Positions 16,206 to 25,693 of a DNA stretch of 64,000 nucleotides are shown piece after piece (position 1 is the stretch's first letter; each line of letters opens with the position of its first letter). The notes under the pieces are model-generated. The model did no database searches. It had not been told where the DNA came from and saw only the letters and a program-made list of their open reading frames with translations. Source of the stretch: Porticoccus sp950063125 (lineage in GTDB: Bacteria; Pseudomonadota; Gammaproteobacteria; Pseudomonadales; Porticoccaceae); assembly GCF_963973895.1 (NCBI RefSeq), contig NZ_CAXBBF010000001.1; one strand, given 5' to 3'. The position numbers were made by a program, and so were the translations under genes.

Positions 16206-17177
16206 ATGTTGCGTACCACATTGCTGGATGACAGTGGCCAGCTGCAACAGGGTGGTGTCGAACTGATTGATCAGTGGCGTCAGTCCGACAAAAGTTTTTT
16301 ATGGCTGGACCTGTACGGTGAAGCCGAGAGCGAAGAAGCAGCCCTGTTTGGCCAGTTTGGCATTCATCCCCTAGCGATTGCGGACGCGAGAAGGCAACGC
16401 CATCCGCCCAAGCTGGAGGTGTTTGACGATCACCTGTTCATTATCTTGCAGGGGCTTGATGCGGAGAGTCAGACCCTAGATTTTGGCAGGATACAGATAG
16501 CGATGTTTGCCGGGGAGCGGTTCCTGGTGACCCGGCGGGATGGTCTGTCGGTCAGTATCAATCACTGGTGGGGGGCAGACCAGTTGTCCAGAACCATGGC
16601 AGCTGGCGGTATCCATCTGGCGCTGGCCGTTTCCAAAACCGTGGCCCAGCGCTATCTCGACCTGCTGTTGGCGTTTGAACCGACCCTGTCGGAGCTCGAG
16701 GATGGTCTGCAGGAGCATCCCGACGACCAGACCATGCGTGAGCTGACCACCCATCGCACCCGGCTGCGCAAACTGCGCCGGGTGTTCAGGTATCTGGCGG
16801 GCGTCTTTGAGGCGTTGCGCGAGGTGGATACTCCACTGTTCGACGCTGAGTCCCGGGAGTACCGCCATCAGTTGCTGGATGTCTACGAGAAATACGAACG
16901 TTTGTTCTCGCTGTCCACCATGTATTACGAGGTGGCCAGTGATCTGGTGGATGGCTACATTTCCCTGACGTCTCACAATCTCAACAGCACAGTACAGATT
17001 CTCACGGTGCTCACCGCGATTTTTGTACCGTTGACTTTCCTGGCAGGTATTTACGGTATGAATTTTGAGAACATGCCGGAGCTGGGCACCGAAAATGGTT
17101 ATTTTGTGTTGCTCGGGGCAATGGCCCTGATCGCCATCGTTCTGCTGGTAGTATTCAAACGCAAACACTGGCTATAG
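16206..17177 (+). CDS. corA: CorA-family metal ion transporter
   Basis: This is a 323-residue protein with a large N-terminal cytoplasmic domain and two C-terminal membrane spans (about 266-286 and 295-315). The CorA selectivity motif YGMNF is at about 282-286, and the loop that follows (ENMPELGTENG) is acidic. The protein transports Mg2+ or other divalent ions. The cytoplasmic part (HPLAIADARRQRHPPKLEVF) is also like ZntB, so the ion is uncertain. TATACT at 16175-16180 may be its -10 box. Confidence 0.93.
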   Translation: MLRTTLLDDSGQLQQGGVELIDQWRQSDKSFLWLDLYGEAESEEAALFGQFGIHPLAIADARRQRHPPKLEVFDDHLFIILQGLDAESQTLDFGRIQIAMFAGERFLVTRRDGLSVSINHWWGADQLSRTMAAGGIHLALAVSKTVAQRYLDLLLAFEPTLSELEDGLQEHPDDQTMRELTTHRTRLRKLRRVFRYLAGVFEALREVDTPLFDAESREYRHQLLDVYEKYERLFSLSTMYYEVASDLVDGYISLTSHNLNSTVQILTVLTAIFVPLTFLAGIYGMNFENMPELGTENGYFVLLGAMALIAIVLLVVFKRKHWL

Positions 17178-17185
17178 GGGCTGTG

Positions 17186-18115
17186 ATGAAGGCATTAAAC
17201 GAATGGCTGCAATTCAGGCTGCTGGAAATCGGCGACTACGTGCTCACACTGGCCGATGTGGTTCAGTTTGTCCTTATTATGACCGTGACCCTGGTGATGG
17301 CACGTCGTATCAGCCGTGTTCTCACCCGTCTGGTGGGTGCCCGCAGTCGCATTTCTCCCAGCCAGCTGTACACCTTTACCCAGTTGCTCAGCTACATCAT
17401 CCTGCTGGTAGGTTTTCTGGTGGGCCTGTCCAGCCTCGGTTTCAGTCTTGACAAGATGTTGCTGGTGGCTGGTGCTCTGGGCGTGGGGATTGGTTTTGGC
17501 TTGCAGAACATTGCCAACAATTTTATTTCCGGGATCATCATTCTGTTCGAAAAATCCCTGCGGGTCGGTGACTTTGTGGAACTGGAAGCCGACCTCTTCG
17601 GCGAAGTCAGACAGATCAATATCCGCAGCACACTGATCCGCACTCTGGACAATGCCGATATTCTGGTGCCGAACTCGGAGTTTATTAATGGACGGGTGAA
17701 TAACTGGACACTGGAGGACGACGAGCGCCGTTTTAGTATTCCCTTTGGTGTGGCCTACGGCTCAGATACCGACAAGGTTCTGGCGGTGGTGCTGGCGGCC
17801 GCAAAGGCTGTGCCACTGACTTACGAAGGTAATAATCGTCAAACTTTTGTAATTATGAAGGGCTTTGGCGACAGCAGTCTGGATTTTTCTCTGTCGGTCT
17901 GGGTGAGAGGGGAGATGATCAAGCGGGCCGGGTTTGTCAGGTCAGAATACCTGCTGGCAATTCACCGGGCGCTGGTTGACAACCACATCGAGATACCCTT
18001 CCCGCAACGGGACTTGCACCTGCGTTCCTCCTCGGTGCCGCTGGCGGCCAGTGTTCCTGACACTGAGGAGGAATCTCTGCCGACTAACCTGCGCGACAGC
18101 GAGTCATCCGCTTAG
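17186..18115 (+). CDS. Small mechanosensitive channel (MscS family)
   Basis: This 309-residue protein has three predicted spans in the first ~130 residues. The pore helix is the glycine/alanine-rich segment VAGALGVGIGFGLQNIANNF, followed by the beta domain (GDFVELEADLFGEVRQINIR, TLIRTLDNADILVPNSEF). It releases solutes on hypo-osmotic shock. The ATG at 17186 is preferred over the adjacent GTG 17183 because AGGGG ends 5 bases upstream. It lies 8 bp after corA and is probably cotranscribed. Confidence 0.93.
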   Translation: MKALNEWLQFRLLEIGDYVLTLADVVQFVLIMTVTLVMARRISRVLTRLVGARSRISPSQLYTFTQLLSYIILLVGFLVGLSSLGFSLDKMLLVAGALGVGIGFGLQNIANNFISGIIILFEKSLRVGDFVELEADLFGEVRQINIRSTLIRTLDNADILVPNSEFINGRVNNWTLEDDERRFSIPFGVAYGSDTDKVLAVVLAAAKAVPLTYEGNNRQTFVIMKGFGDSSLDFSLSVWVRGEMIKRAGFVRSEYLLAIHRALVDNHIEIPFPQRDLHLRSSSVPLAASVPDTEEESLPTNLRDSESSA

Positions 18116-18294
18116 CGGCACTGCTGTCGTTCATTGTTGGCGACAAAGGCAAAAAAGCGACTCAGCTGCTCTGGCCCCAGGGTGACCGGATGGGCATCAC
18201 AGCCAAACAGCTTGCGGTTTTTTTGATAGTGACTGGCATACTTTGCCAGTCGAATCCGTGAGCGGAATTGGTAGACAAGTCTTGATGAAAACAT
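18112..18294 (-). CDS. Small hypothetical protein
   Basis: This is a 60-residue basic protein (FRSRIRLAKYASHYQKNRK, then GCDAHPVTLGPEQLSRFF) with a plausible ribosome site (GGAAG, 8 bases before the ATG). Its stop overlaps the end of the MscS gene by a few bases in convergent orientation. The frame has a natural amino-acid make-up for a real protein and fills a gap of about 300 bp before uvrA. I do not recognise the family. Confidence 0.45.
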   Translation of the reverse strand: MFSSRLVYQFRSRIRLAKYASHYQKNRKLFGCDAHPVTLGPEQLSRFFAFVANNERQQCR

Positions 18295-18417
18295 GGGTAT
18301 TCTTCCAGGCTGTATATTTATACAGTATCTTAGCGATGTTCGCTGAAATAACAATACCCCAACAGAAAAAAATGACTGCTAGTGGTGCCTGCACGGGGTT
18401 GCCCGATGACAGAAAGC

Positions 18418-21243
18418 CTAACTGTCCAACAGTTTGCGCAGGAATTGCCCGGTGTGGGATCGATCGATAGTGGCCACCTGTTCCGGTGTACCGGTGGCGA
18501 TAATCTGGCCGCCTCCCGAGCCACCTTCCGGCCCTAAGTCTACTACCCAATCGGCGGTTTTGATCACATCGAGGTTGTGCTCGATCACCACCACGGTATT
18601 GCCGTGGTCCCGCAGCCGGTGCAGTACGGCCAGCAATTGCTGAATATCGTGAAAATGCAGCCCAGTGGTGGGCTCGTCGAGAATATAGAGGGTGTTGCCG
18701 GTGTCCCGCTTGGACAGCTCGCGCGATAACTTCACCCGCTGGGCTTCGCCGCCGGACAGGGTGGTGGCTGCCTGTCCCAGCCGGATGTAGGACAGTCCCA
18801 CGTCGATCAGGGTTTGCAGTTTGCGGGCAATGGCGGGCAGTGCCTCGAAGAAATCCCAGGCATCCTCCACGGTCATGTCCAGCACTTCGTGGATATTTTT
18901 GCCTTTGTAGCGAATTTCCAGCGTCTCCCGGTTATAGCGCTGCCCTTTGCAGACATCGCAGGGCACATAGATATCTGGCAGGAAATGCATTTCCACTTTG
19001 GTGACACCATCGCCCTGGCAGGCCTCGCAACGACCGCCCTTGACATTGAAACTGAAACGGCCCGGTTTGTAGCCCCGTGAGCGGGCTTCCTGAGTGCCGG
19101 CAAACAGCTCCCGGATGGGGGTGAAAATGCCGGTGTAGGTGGCGGGATTGGAGCGAGGGGTGCGGCCAATGGGGCTCTGGTCGATATCCACGCATTTGTC
19201 CAGCAGGTCCAGTCCCTCCACGTCCCGATGGGCGGCGGCCTTGAGTGTGGTGGCTTTATTGAGCACCGTGGCGGCGAGGGGGTAGAGGGTGCCGTTGATC
19301 AGGGTTGATTTGCCAGAACCAGACACCCCGGTAATGCAGGTAAACAGGCCCAATGGCAGGGACAGATCGACCTGTTGCAGGTTGTTACCGCTCGCTCCCA
19401 GCAATCGCAGCTGCTGCCTGCCGGCTTTGGTGCGGTTGGCCGGAACCGCAATCATCTTGCGCCCGGACAGGTAGTCTCCGGTCAGGGAGTTCGGTGCATT
19501 GATAATGTCCTCGTAGGTGCCGCGGGCGACAATCTCGCCGCCGTGCACCCCGGCGCCGGGACCGATATCGACAATATAGTCGGCCGCCCGAATCGCCTCT
19601 TCGTCGTGTTCGACCACGATCACCGTGTTGCCCAGATCCCGCAGACGGGTAAGTGTGGCCAACAGCCGCTCGTTATCCCGCTGGTGCAGACCGATGGACG
19701 GTTCATCGAGAATGTACATGACGCCCACCAGACCGGCACCGATCTGGCTGGCCAGGCGAATCCGTTGTGCTTCCCCGCCGGATAGCGTCTCGGCGCTGCG
19801 GTTCAGATTCAGATAATTCAGGCCGACATCCACCAGAAAGCGCAGGCGGTCACGGATTTCCTTGAGAATTTTTTCGGCGATCTGACCACGGCTGCCGGAC
19901 AGGCTGAGCTGCTCGTAGTAGTCCGTCAGTTCACCCACCGGTATGTTGCCCACTTCCGGCAAGGTCTTCTCGTCGATAAACACATGTCTTGCCGACTTGC
20001 GCAAACGGGCACCCTTGCATTCGGGGCAGCCTTGAGTGCTCAGGTATTTTGCCAGGTCTTCCCGCACCATCTGCGACTCGGTTTCCCGGTAGCGGCGCTC
20101 CATGTTGGGGACAATGCCCTCAAAATGATGGGCGCGCTTGAAGACGGTGCCTTTATCATTCACGTAGTTGAATGTGACAACCTCCTCTCCGCTGCCAAAT
20201 AGCACCACTTGCTGCTGTTGTGGGCTGAGCTGCTCAAAGGGCGTGTTGATATCGAAACCGTAATGGTCGGCCAGCGAGGTCAGCATGTTGAAATAAAACA
20301 GGTTCTTGCGGTCCCAGCTGCGAATCGCGCCCTCGGCAATGGACACCTCCGGGTGTTGCACCACCCGGTCGATATCGAAGAATTGCTTGACGCCAAGGCC
20401 GTCGCAACCGGGGCAGGCCCCAGCTGGATTGTTGAAGGAAAACATCCGCGGTTCCAGCTCGTCGATGCTGTAATTGCAGACGGGGCAGGCAAAGCGGGAG
20501 GAAAATACCTGCTCCTTGAGCTGCTCACCCTCCATCCCGGTGATGATGGCCAGGCCTTCCGAGAGATTCAGTGCCGTTTCAAATGATTCCGCCAGCCGCA
20601 GCTGCAGATCGGGTTTGACCTTGAAGCGGTCAACCACCACCTCGATATCGTGTTTCTTGTTCTTTTCCAGAACCGGCACATCATCGAGATCCACCACCAG
20701 GCCGTCCACCCGTACCCGGATAAACCCCTGGGCCCTGAGGGTTTGAAACACATGAATGTGCTCCCCCTTGCGACCGCGAATAATCGGGGCCAACAGCATC
20801 AGGCGGCTCTCGTCGGGCAGGGCGAGCACCTGATCCACCATTTGGCTGATAGTCTGCGCTGCCAGCGGTTCGCCGTGCTCGGGGCAGCGGGGTTCTCCAA
20901 CCCGTGCAAAGAGCAGGCGCAGGTAATCGTGGATTTCGGTGATCGTGCCCACGGTGGAGCGGGGATTGTGTGAAGTGGACTTCTGTTCGATGGAGATAGC
21001 GGGGGACAGCCCCTCAATGTGCTCTACATCCGGCTTTTCCATCATCGAGAGGAACTGTCGTGCATACGCCGACAGGGATTCCACATAGCGACGCTGACCT
21101 TCTGCATAGAGAGTGTCAAAGGCCAGAGAGGATTTGCCGGATCCTGAAAGGCCGGTCACCACGATCAGCTTGTCGCGGGGCAGATCGAGATCAACGGCCT
21201 TGAGATTGTGGGTGCGGGCGCCACGGATTGAGATGTATTGCAT
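18418..21243 (-). CDS. uvrA: Excinuclease ABC subunit A
   Basis: This 941-residue damage-recognition ATPase of nucleotide excision repair has two ABC modules. The first P-loop is VTGLSGSGKSSLAFD near residue 35 and the second is ITGVSGSGKSTLING near 640. Two LSGGEAQR signatures and two zinc-binding Cys clusters (CPVCNYSIDE/CPGCDG and CEACQGDG/CDVCKGQRY) are present. The start ATG 21243 gives the conserved MQYISIRGARTHNLKAVDLD. No good LexA box was found upstream. In related bacteria its neighbour is the MFS gene now found 23 kb away at 44.7 kb. Confidence 0.98.
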   Translation of the reverse strand: MQYISIRGARTHNLKAVDLDLPRDKLIVVTGLSGSGKSSLAFDTLYAEGQRRYVESLSAYARQFLSMMEKPDVEHIEGLSPAISIEQKSTSHNPRSTVGTITEIHDYLRLLFARVGEPRCPEHGEPLAAQTISQMVDQVLALPDESRLMLLAPIIRGRKGEHIHVFQTLRAQGFIRVRVDGLVVDLDDVPVLEKNKKHDIEVVVDRFKVKPDLQLRLAESFETALNLSEGLAIITGMEGEQLKEQVFSSRFACPVCNYSIDELEPRMFSFNNPAGACPGCDGLGVKQFFDIDRVVQHPEVSIAEGAIRSWDRKNLFYFNMLTSLADHYGFDINTPFEQLSPQQQQVVLFGSGEEVVTFNYVNDKGTVFKRAHHFEGIVPNMERRYRETESQMVREDLAKYLSTQGCPECKGARLRKSARHVFIDEKTLPEVGNIPVGELTDYYEQLSLSGSRGQIAEKILKEIRDRLRFLVDVGLNYLNLNRSAETLSGGEAQRIRLASQIGAGLVGVMYILDEPSIGLHQRDNERLLATLTRLRDLGNTVIVVEHDEEAIRAADYIVDIGPGAGVHGGEIVARGTYEDIINAPNSLTGDYLSGRKMIAVPANRTKAGRQQLRLLGASGNNLQQVDLSLPLGLFTCITGVSGSGKSTLINGTLYPLAATVLNKATTLKAAAHRDVEGLDLLDKCVDIDQSPIGRTPRSNPATYTGIFTPIRELFAGTQEARSRGYKPGRFSFNVKGGRCEACQGDGVTKVEMHFLPDIYVPCDVCKGQRYNRETLEIRYKGKNIHEVLDMTVEDAWDFFEALPAIARKLQTLIDVGLSYIRLGQAATTLSGGEAQRVKLSRELSKRDTGNTLYILDEPTTGLHFHDIQQLLAVLHRLRDHGNTVVVIEHNLDVIKTADWVVDLGPEGGSGGGQIIATGTPEQVATIDRSHTGQFLRKLLDS

Positions 21244-21564
21244 GCAACAGATATCCAGATAGAAAACCGGAAATCATGGTGAACTCGGGGTGGGAAAGCA
21301 AGCATTGAGCGTGTTTATTCCCGTGTCAAACTTGTTGACAGCCTAGGGCTGTCATAGCTGACTACCCACTCCATGGATCTGTTCAATGCCCACGTCAGAT
21401 TATGATTGCCGATTGGCTGATACCGAGATTTGGATACTCTTTGAGAAGAAGGTCAATAGTTAATGTGTCAGAATCCATGTGAAATCCTGTACTATAGAAA
21501 AACTTTTTTAGACACATTAGTTTTTCTCAAGATACTCCATACTTAATCGGCCACAGCTTCTAAT
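21244..21564. other. uvrA upstream region and border of the glycan cluster
   Basis: These 321 bp have no convincing gene. A perfect inverted repeat GACAGCC-TAG-GGCTGTC is at 21337-21353 without a T-run. The sequence becomes A+T-rich after about 21.4 kb, which marks the change from core chromosome to the inserted cluster. TACTAT at 21490-21495 is a possible -10 box for the gene at 21565, but no clear -35 box matches. Confidence 0.5.
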
Positions 21565-23328
21565 ATGCAAAACACATTTTCTTATATCACCAAGTGGCTT
21601 GTTTCTCTTGGAGGTGAAATAACCCGTGTTACACCATCAGCAACGATAATCTCCGTAGTTGCTTCGCTGGTTGCACAGCTATCACTCCTCACCACATTTC
21701 TGCTCCCACTAAAGATATTAATGCTGATTAGTACTCAGCGCCTGCCAGACTTTTTACCCAGCCCAATCCAGGGCATGGGTCTGGAACTGTTAGTTCTGGT
21801 GCTCTGCGTTCTGACACTATTCTTTTATTTCCTGCAAATCGCGGCTACTAAAGTAGCTGAAAAAAGTAGCATAAAAGGAGCGCAGGAATTATTGGATAGC
21901 TCCAATAAAGTTCTATTGTTTGATAACCAGAAAGAACTAGCTAAAAATGCTTACCAACAGTTTTCAGGGTTACTTTCCTGTCTACTTTTTAGTGTTATCT
22001 CACTTACAGTTTTATTCTGGTTTTACCCTGAAATTGCAATCGTTATTCTGGTCTGTACCGTACTGCTGCTTAACTTCCATGCATTTTTTGGTAATTCAGA
22101 ATATTCCTTCAATAAGCTCAGTCACTTGCAAATCGCATTCAAGATTAATAGTTCTGTAGGTGCGAGTTTTTTTATTGTATTCATTTTTATAGTGATAGAT
22201 TTTCTCTATCTTTCACCCCCCAACTTTTTGATTGCATTTGTCAGCTTTATTCTTTCCAGACAAATAATAGCCAATCTGGGATCTGTGGTTAGACATATCT
22301 ATGCACTGACTAAAAATCACGACAAAATCACCGCTCTTTTTTTTCATCATCATGTCCTTGAACCGGGCACTTCAGATACTAACTCTACGTTATGGAAACT
22401 TATTGACGAAAAACAATATCAATGGGTTAGCACCTTATTTAAAGAATGTTTAGGTTTGGATGTCAAAGAAATATCAGTATCTTGGCTAGATACTGGTATA
22501 AGAAACCTTGCTTTTTTTGAGGTCGACTTGAATAAAGGAGAAAAAAACCTCCTAATTAAAGTTTTCGACAAGGCAGCCCTTCCTCAAGCAACCCACGAGG
22601 AAGCTTTATTACAAGATATTTCTTCGCGACAGTTAATATCGCCACCATTGCTTTTAATGGATAGCATTGCTGGCATCAGGTGCCATGTTTATGACTTGAC
22701 TGATATGCCATCATTAAATCAGCCTGAGCCTTGGGCACGGGAGGTAGAAACTCTTGAACTGTTATTGAGGTTAACACCCAGTGATGCACTTAGAAGGCAA
22801 TATTCCCGTTCTAAAAAGACCCTTGCTGACCGCTTTGGAATCATTCATATCAAGTATCTAAAATTAGCATCATCAAGAAAAGAACAACTTTGTATAGCCC
22901 AATTTATTGATGAATTTGATAACTTATCTGCGATATTAAAAAGCTTACCTTTATGGTTTATAAACCCACAGTTCAATCAGATGCTAGCGATCAGATCGCA
23001 GGAAGCTGCCCCCATGGTGATCCATTGGGGGAAATGGGAGTTAGAGCCAGTCGGAGCTAATTGGCCAGTTAGCCACGATAAGCTTGAGTTAATTGAAGAT
23101 TCGATCAAGCAAGCAAGTATGCATCGACCTGAACTTAAATCTTATCCTGCAGACTTATACCAGCTCGCTGCACTTACATATGCACTCGAGCGAGAATTAC
23201 TCAACTTTCGATTTAACAAAGGATTAAAATTAATTGATGAAATTAACAATATTATGGGAAATCAAAAATTACTTTCCCAAACATTAAATGCTCGCCACTT
23301 AACTCATAAAGTTGTTCAGGATAATTGA
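21565..23328 (+). CDS. Membrane protein with exporter-like helices and kinase-like domain
   Basis: This 587-residue protein has two parts. The first ~250 residues contain about five or six membrane spans in an arrangement like the transmembrane domain of type I ABC exporters (SVVASLVAQLSLLTTFLLPL, then a long helix before SVISLTVLFWFYPEI), but no ATP-binding domain follows. From about residue 282 the sequence resembles an aminoglycoside-phosphotransferase/kinase N-lobe: a loop DTGIRNLAFFEV, a strand with Lys (NLLIKVF, about 332) and a helix with Glu (HEEALL). The expected HxD catalytic box looks altered to HWGKWELEPVGANW near 484. I do not know the function. It is the first gene of the cluster and converges on the next gene with a 30-bp overlap. 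Confidence 0.7.
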   Translation: MQNTFSYITKWLVSLGGEITRVTPSATIISVVASLVAQLSLLTTFLLPLKILMLISTQRLPDFLPSPIQGMGLELLVLVLCVLTLFFYFLQIAATKVAEKSSIKGAQELLDSSNKVLLFDNQKELAKNAYQQFSGLLSCLLFSVISLTVLFWFYPEIAIVILVCTVLLLNFHAFFGNSEYSFNKLSHLQIAFKINSSVGASFFIVFIFIVIDFLYLSPPNFLIAFVSFILSRQIIANLGSVVRHIYALTKNHDKITALFFHHHVLEPGTSDTNSTLWKLIDEKQYQWVSTLFKECLGLDVKEISVSWLDTGIRNLAFFEVDLNKGEKNLLIKVFDKAALPQATHEEALLQDISSRQLISPPLLLMDSIAGIRCHVYDLTDMPSLNQPEPWAREVETLELLLRLTPSDALRRQYSRSKKTLADRFGIIHIKYLKLASSRKEQLCIAQFIDEFDNLSAILKSLPLWFINPQFNQMLAIRSQEAAPMVIHWGKWELEPVGANWPVSHDKLELIEDSIKQASMHRPELKSYPADLYQLAALTYALERELLNFRFNKGLKLIDEINNIMGNQKLLSQTLNARHLTHKVVQDN

Positions 23329-24807
23329 GCGTAAATATTTTAGCCTAAAATAAATGCTCGCCCTGAAAGATGTTCTTCTGTGAGCGTTCTTATTTAAAAA
23401 TAGCGAACTATCTGGCAATTCAGGTATGCTGGTTTTAAAGGGATTGAGAGGGGGTGGGGCGTGGTAAGCTTGTGGAGTCAATGCTTCCTCCAGCAACTCA
23501 TCACGGTAGTGCCTTAGAAAATGACCTCTGGCGAGCTTACTTTCAGTAAGCAGTTTTACAGCTGTCAGGCTTTGCAGGTAATCGAGCAAATTGCTCTCTG
23601 TGCTCCATATAAATGCAGCTGGATAAACCAAATCAATTCCACTCAGCAAACGCGATTTTGGGTTATTGTACAGAACAACAGGTGTCCCGGATCCCATCGC
23701 CTCTATTAAGGTTCTGCCACCAGTAATAGGAAATGAGCTTATATAGATGTCTACTTTTTGCTCATGCAAGGTATCCCAGACACTTTGAACCCAGGGAATA
23801 TAAACAAACGCACTTTGCTTAAGCCCCAATCGTTGAATGGATCGTCGTATACGACAGCGTGCGAACCAACTCAGTTTCCCGATATGGATATGTCGTCCCT
23901 TGGACGAAGACAATAACTTGGGAATAAAATCTATATATGAGATATCGGCATGTTTAATTTCCACTTTGTTTTTACCTGCTGCAGTGCAAGTAACTAAGTG
24001 ATCACCGGCCAGAAACCCGATAGAGTCAGGTCGTGCGCCCCTATCTTCGGTGACTAAGGGAAAGTAAGTATTTCTGACGATACCTAGTTTATTTCTGCAG
24101 TTTTCATATCCGAATGCATGAATATCAATGTGCTCAGCTCCAGTAAGATGAACACCAAGCGATAAATGATGATCTCCATGGTGATAAAAATGTACTTTTG
24201 CTTGTTTAGCAACCTGCATTGCAGCGACAGCGACACTGTCTTCATGATGATTGAAAAGGAATATATCCTTTGGATTGGCTGATAATAACCTCCTGTCCAG
24301 CCAGTAAAGCCGTTTCTCTAAATTACCCCTTCCACACCATTCAACCATGGCACCCAGTTCGGTCAGTCTCCTACCAGCATGTTCTCTATCCGACCTGGCC
24401 GGAACTTCGGTGACTAATACCAGTAGATCATTATTGGGAAGGTGTCTTATAAAATCTTCAATTACTCTAGTATGGCCGCCAGAAACTTGAAGTCGGCTAC
24501 AAACTATAACCACAGAATGCTGAGTAGTCTTGTTGTGGCTAGGAGAATCAGAATCTTGGATTTTTTTTGCCACATATTTTCCGATTTTCTCGCATAGCAG
24601 ATCGAGTTCTGGGGAATCATAAATCGCAGCTGTATAGTGATCGTCAGATATAATTTTTAGAACTGACCATTGTATTTTTCGTAACGCCTTATTGATTTTT
24701 TCCGCGGCTATGTAACTTGTAATATTTTGAATAGCACTATTATTTATAGCCAAACTTTTGACTCCAAAATATTTCAGTCTAGGGACATTCCGAGCTGCTT
24801 GGTACAT
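23299..24807 (-). CDS. GT-B glycosyltransferase (family 1/4-like)
   Basis: This is a 502-residue protein with a two-domain GT-B layout. The N-terminal Rossmann part includes VVIVCSRLQVSGGHTRVIED, a glycine-rich GG near an acceptor loop. The C-terminal donor-binding part includes SSFPITGGRTLIEAMGSGTP, where the Glu of LIEAMGSG normally contacts the nucleotide-sugar. About 100 N-terminal residues before the first domain are unlike known enzymes. The ATG at 24807 overlaps the upstream sulfotransferase by 34 bp; a TTG at codon 19 has a GGAG site and may be the true start. The gene is A+T-rich. The donor sugar is unknown. Confidence 0.8.
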   Translation of the reverse strand: MYQAARNVPRLKYFGVKSLAINNSAIQNITSYIAAEKINKALRKIQWSVLKIISDDHYTAAIYDSPELDLLCEKIGKYVAKKIQDSDSPSHNKTTQHSVVIVCSRLQVSGGHTRVIEDFIRHLPNNDLLVLVTEVPARSDREHAGRRLTELGAMVEWCGRGNLEKRLYWLDRRLLSANPKDIFLFNHHEDSVAVAAMQVAKQAKVHFYHHGDHHLSLGVHLTGAEHIDIHAFGYENCRNKLGIVRNTYFPLVTEDRGARPDSIGFLAGDHLVTCTAAGKNKVEIKHADISYIDFIPKLLSSSKGRHIHIGKLSWFARCRIRRSIQRLGLKQSAFVYIPWVQSVWDTLHEQKVDIYISSFPITGGRTLIEAMGSGTPVVLYNNPKSRLLSGIDLVYPAAFIWSTESNLLDYLQSLTAVKLLTESKLARGHFLRHYRDELLEEALTPQAYHAPPPLNPFKTSIPELPDSSLFLNKNAHRRTSFRASIYFRLKYLRSIILNNFMS

Positions 24808-25556
24808 TCACGGACTTGCTCATAGTTCTCGATAGTATTATTCAAATTCTCAATCATGATTGAATAAGAACTCTTCGGTGCTTTTTCTGATGGAAGGTTT
24901 AAAAAAGACATTATATCCGAAAACAACTGATCTGGATTCGAAACAAAATCTTCATACCTGATTACTGTGTAATCTATACCCATGGCTTGAAGAAGAGTCA
25001 GATCTTCTTGCTGGGATTTCTGCTCTAGCTCAATCAATGACCTAAAGTTATCAATATCAATTAAGAAACTCGAATCATTCTGGTAGTTTTCTTTTTCATG
25101 AGCGTTATATTTACCCCTTTTTTTTGCAACTATGCCGGAAATCACTTGCCGGGGAATATTTCGAGTCAAGTAAATAGCTGAGTACCCTCTTTCCACTAAA
25201 TTTTCTTTGAGGCCAGGTCTCTGCTTGAAATGATGACTGATCACTTTAAAGCCAAACGCTTTAGCATCTGTCTTTGAGGCGGTATTTTCTACCTGGTCAA
25301 GATACTTAACTATCGAAGTGTCATTTCTCATCAGCCACTCGCTAACCCTTTCGAGGCGACCTAGGTTCTGTTGGCGCCAGGGGTCATATCTTAAAATGAC
25401 TCGATCACTTTTATTTGCTGGTTGACTGTTCTTTTCATTAGTTTTGTACTTAATAAACAATTCTTGAGCTGTAGTAATAGAGCTTGTCTTATTTAAAGAA
25501 TCCATAACAGCAGTGGAGCCAGTCCTGCCTCTGGTCATTATAAAAAACTTTTTCAA
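24774..25556 (-). CDS. Sulfotransferase (paralogue 1)
   Basis: This 260-residue protein of the PAPS-dependent sulfotransferase superfamily starts with FIMTRGRTGSTAVMDSL, the 5'-phosphosulfate loop (R-x-G-S-T). The second PAPS site is visible as YLTRNIPRQVISG at about 128-140. It would transfer sulfate from PAPS to a sugar of the local polysaccharide. The start is TTG at 25556 with AAGGAC upstream. It is closely similar throughout to the next gene, indicating tandem duplication, but the substrate-binding N-terminal third has diverged. The gene is A+T-rich. Confidence 0.88.
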   Translation of the reverse strand: MKKFFIMTRGRTGSTAVMDSLNKTSSITTAQELFIKYKTNEKNSQPANKSDRVILRYDPWRQQNLGRLERVSEWLMRNDTSIVKYLDQVENTASKTDAKAFGFKVISHHFKQRPGLKENLVERGYSAIYLTRNIPRQVISGIVAKKRGKYNAHEKENYQNDSSFLIDIDNFRSLIELEQKSQQEDLTLLQAMGIDYTVIRYEDFVSNPDQLFSDIMSFLNLPSEKAPKSSYSIMIENLNNTIENYEQVRECTKQLGMSLD

Positions 25557-25693
25557 AATATAGTCCTTATCATAGGAAGGAATATTGATTAAACTTGTTC
25601 GGTATATTTTCTGAACTCCTCATTTCTTATTTTCAAGACTTTACTTATTGTCAAATGATAATTTACTTAACTCATTGATACATGAATTTTTCT

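Noticed and set aside
21244..21564. LexA (SOS) box upstream of uvrA
   Set aside because: I looked for CTGT-N8-ACAG on both strands and found only an ACAG..CTGT inverted repeat of the opposite polarity. The same search failed upstream of ssb.
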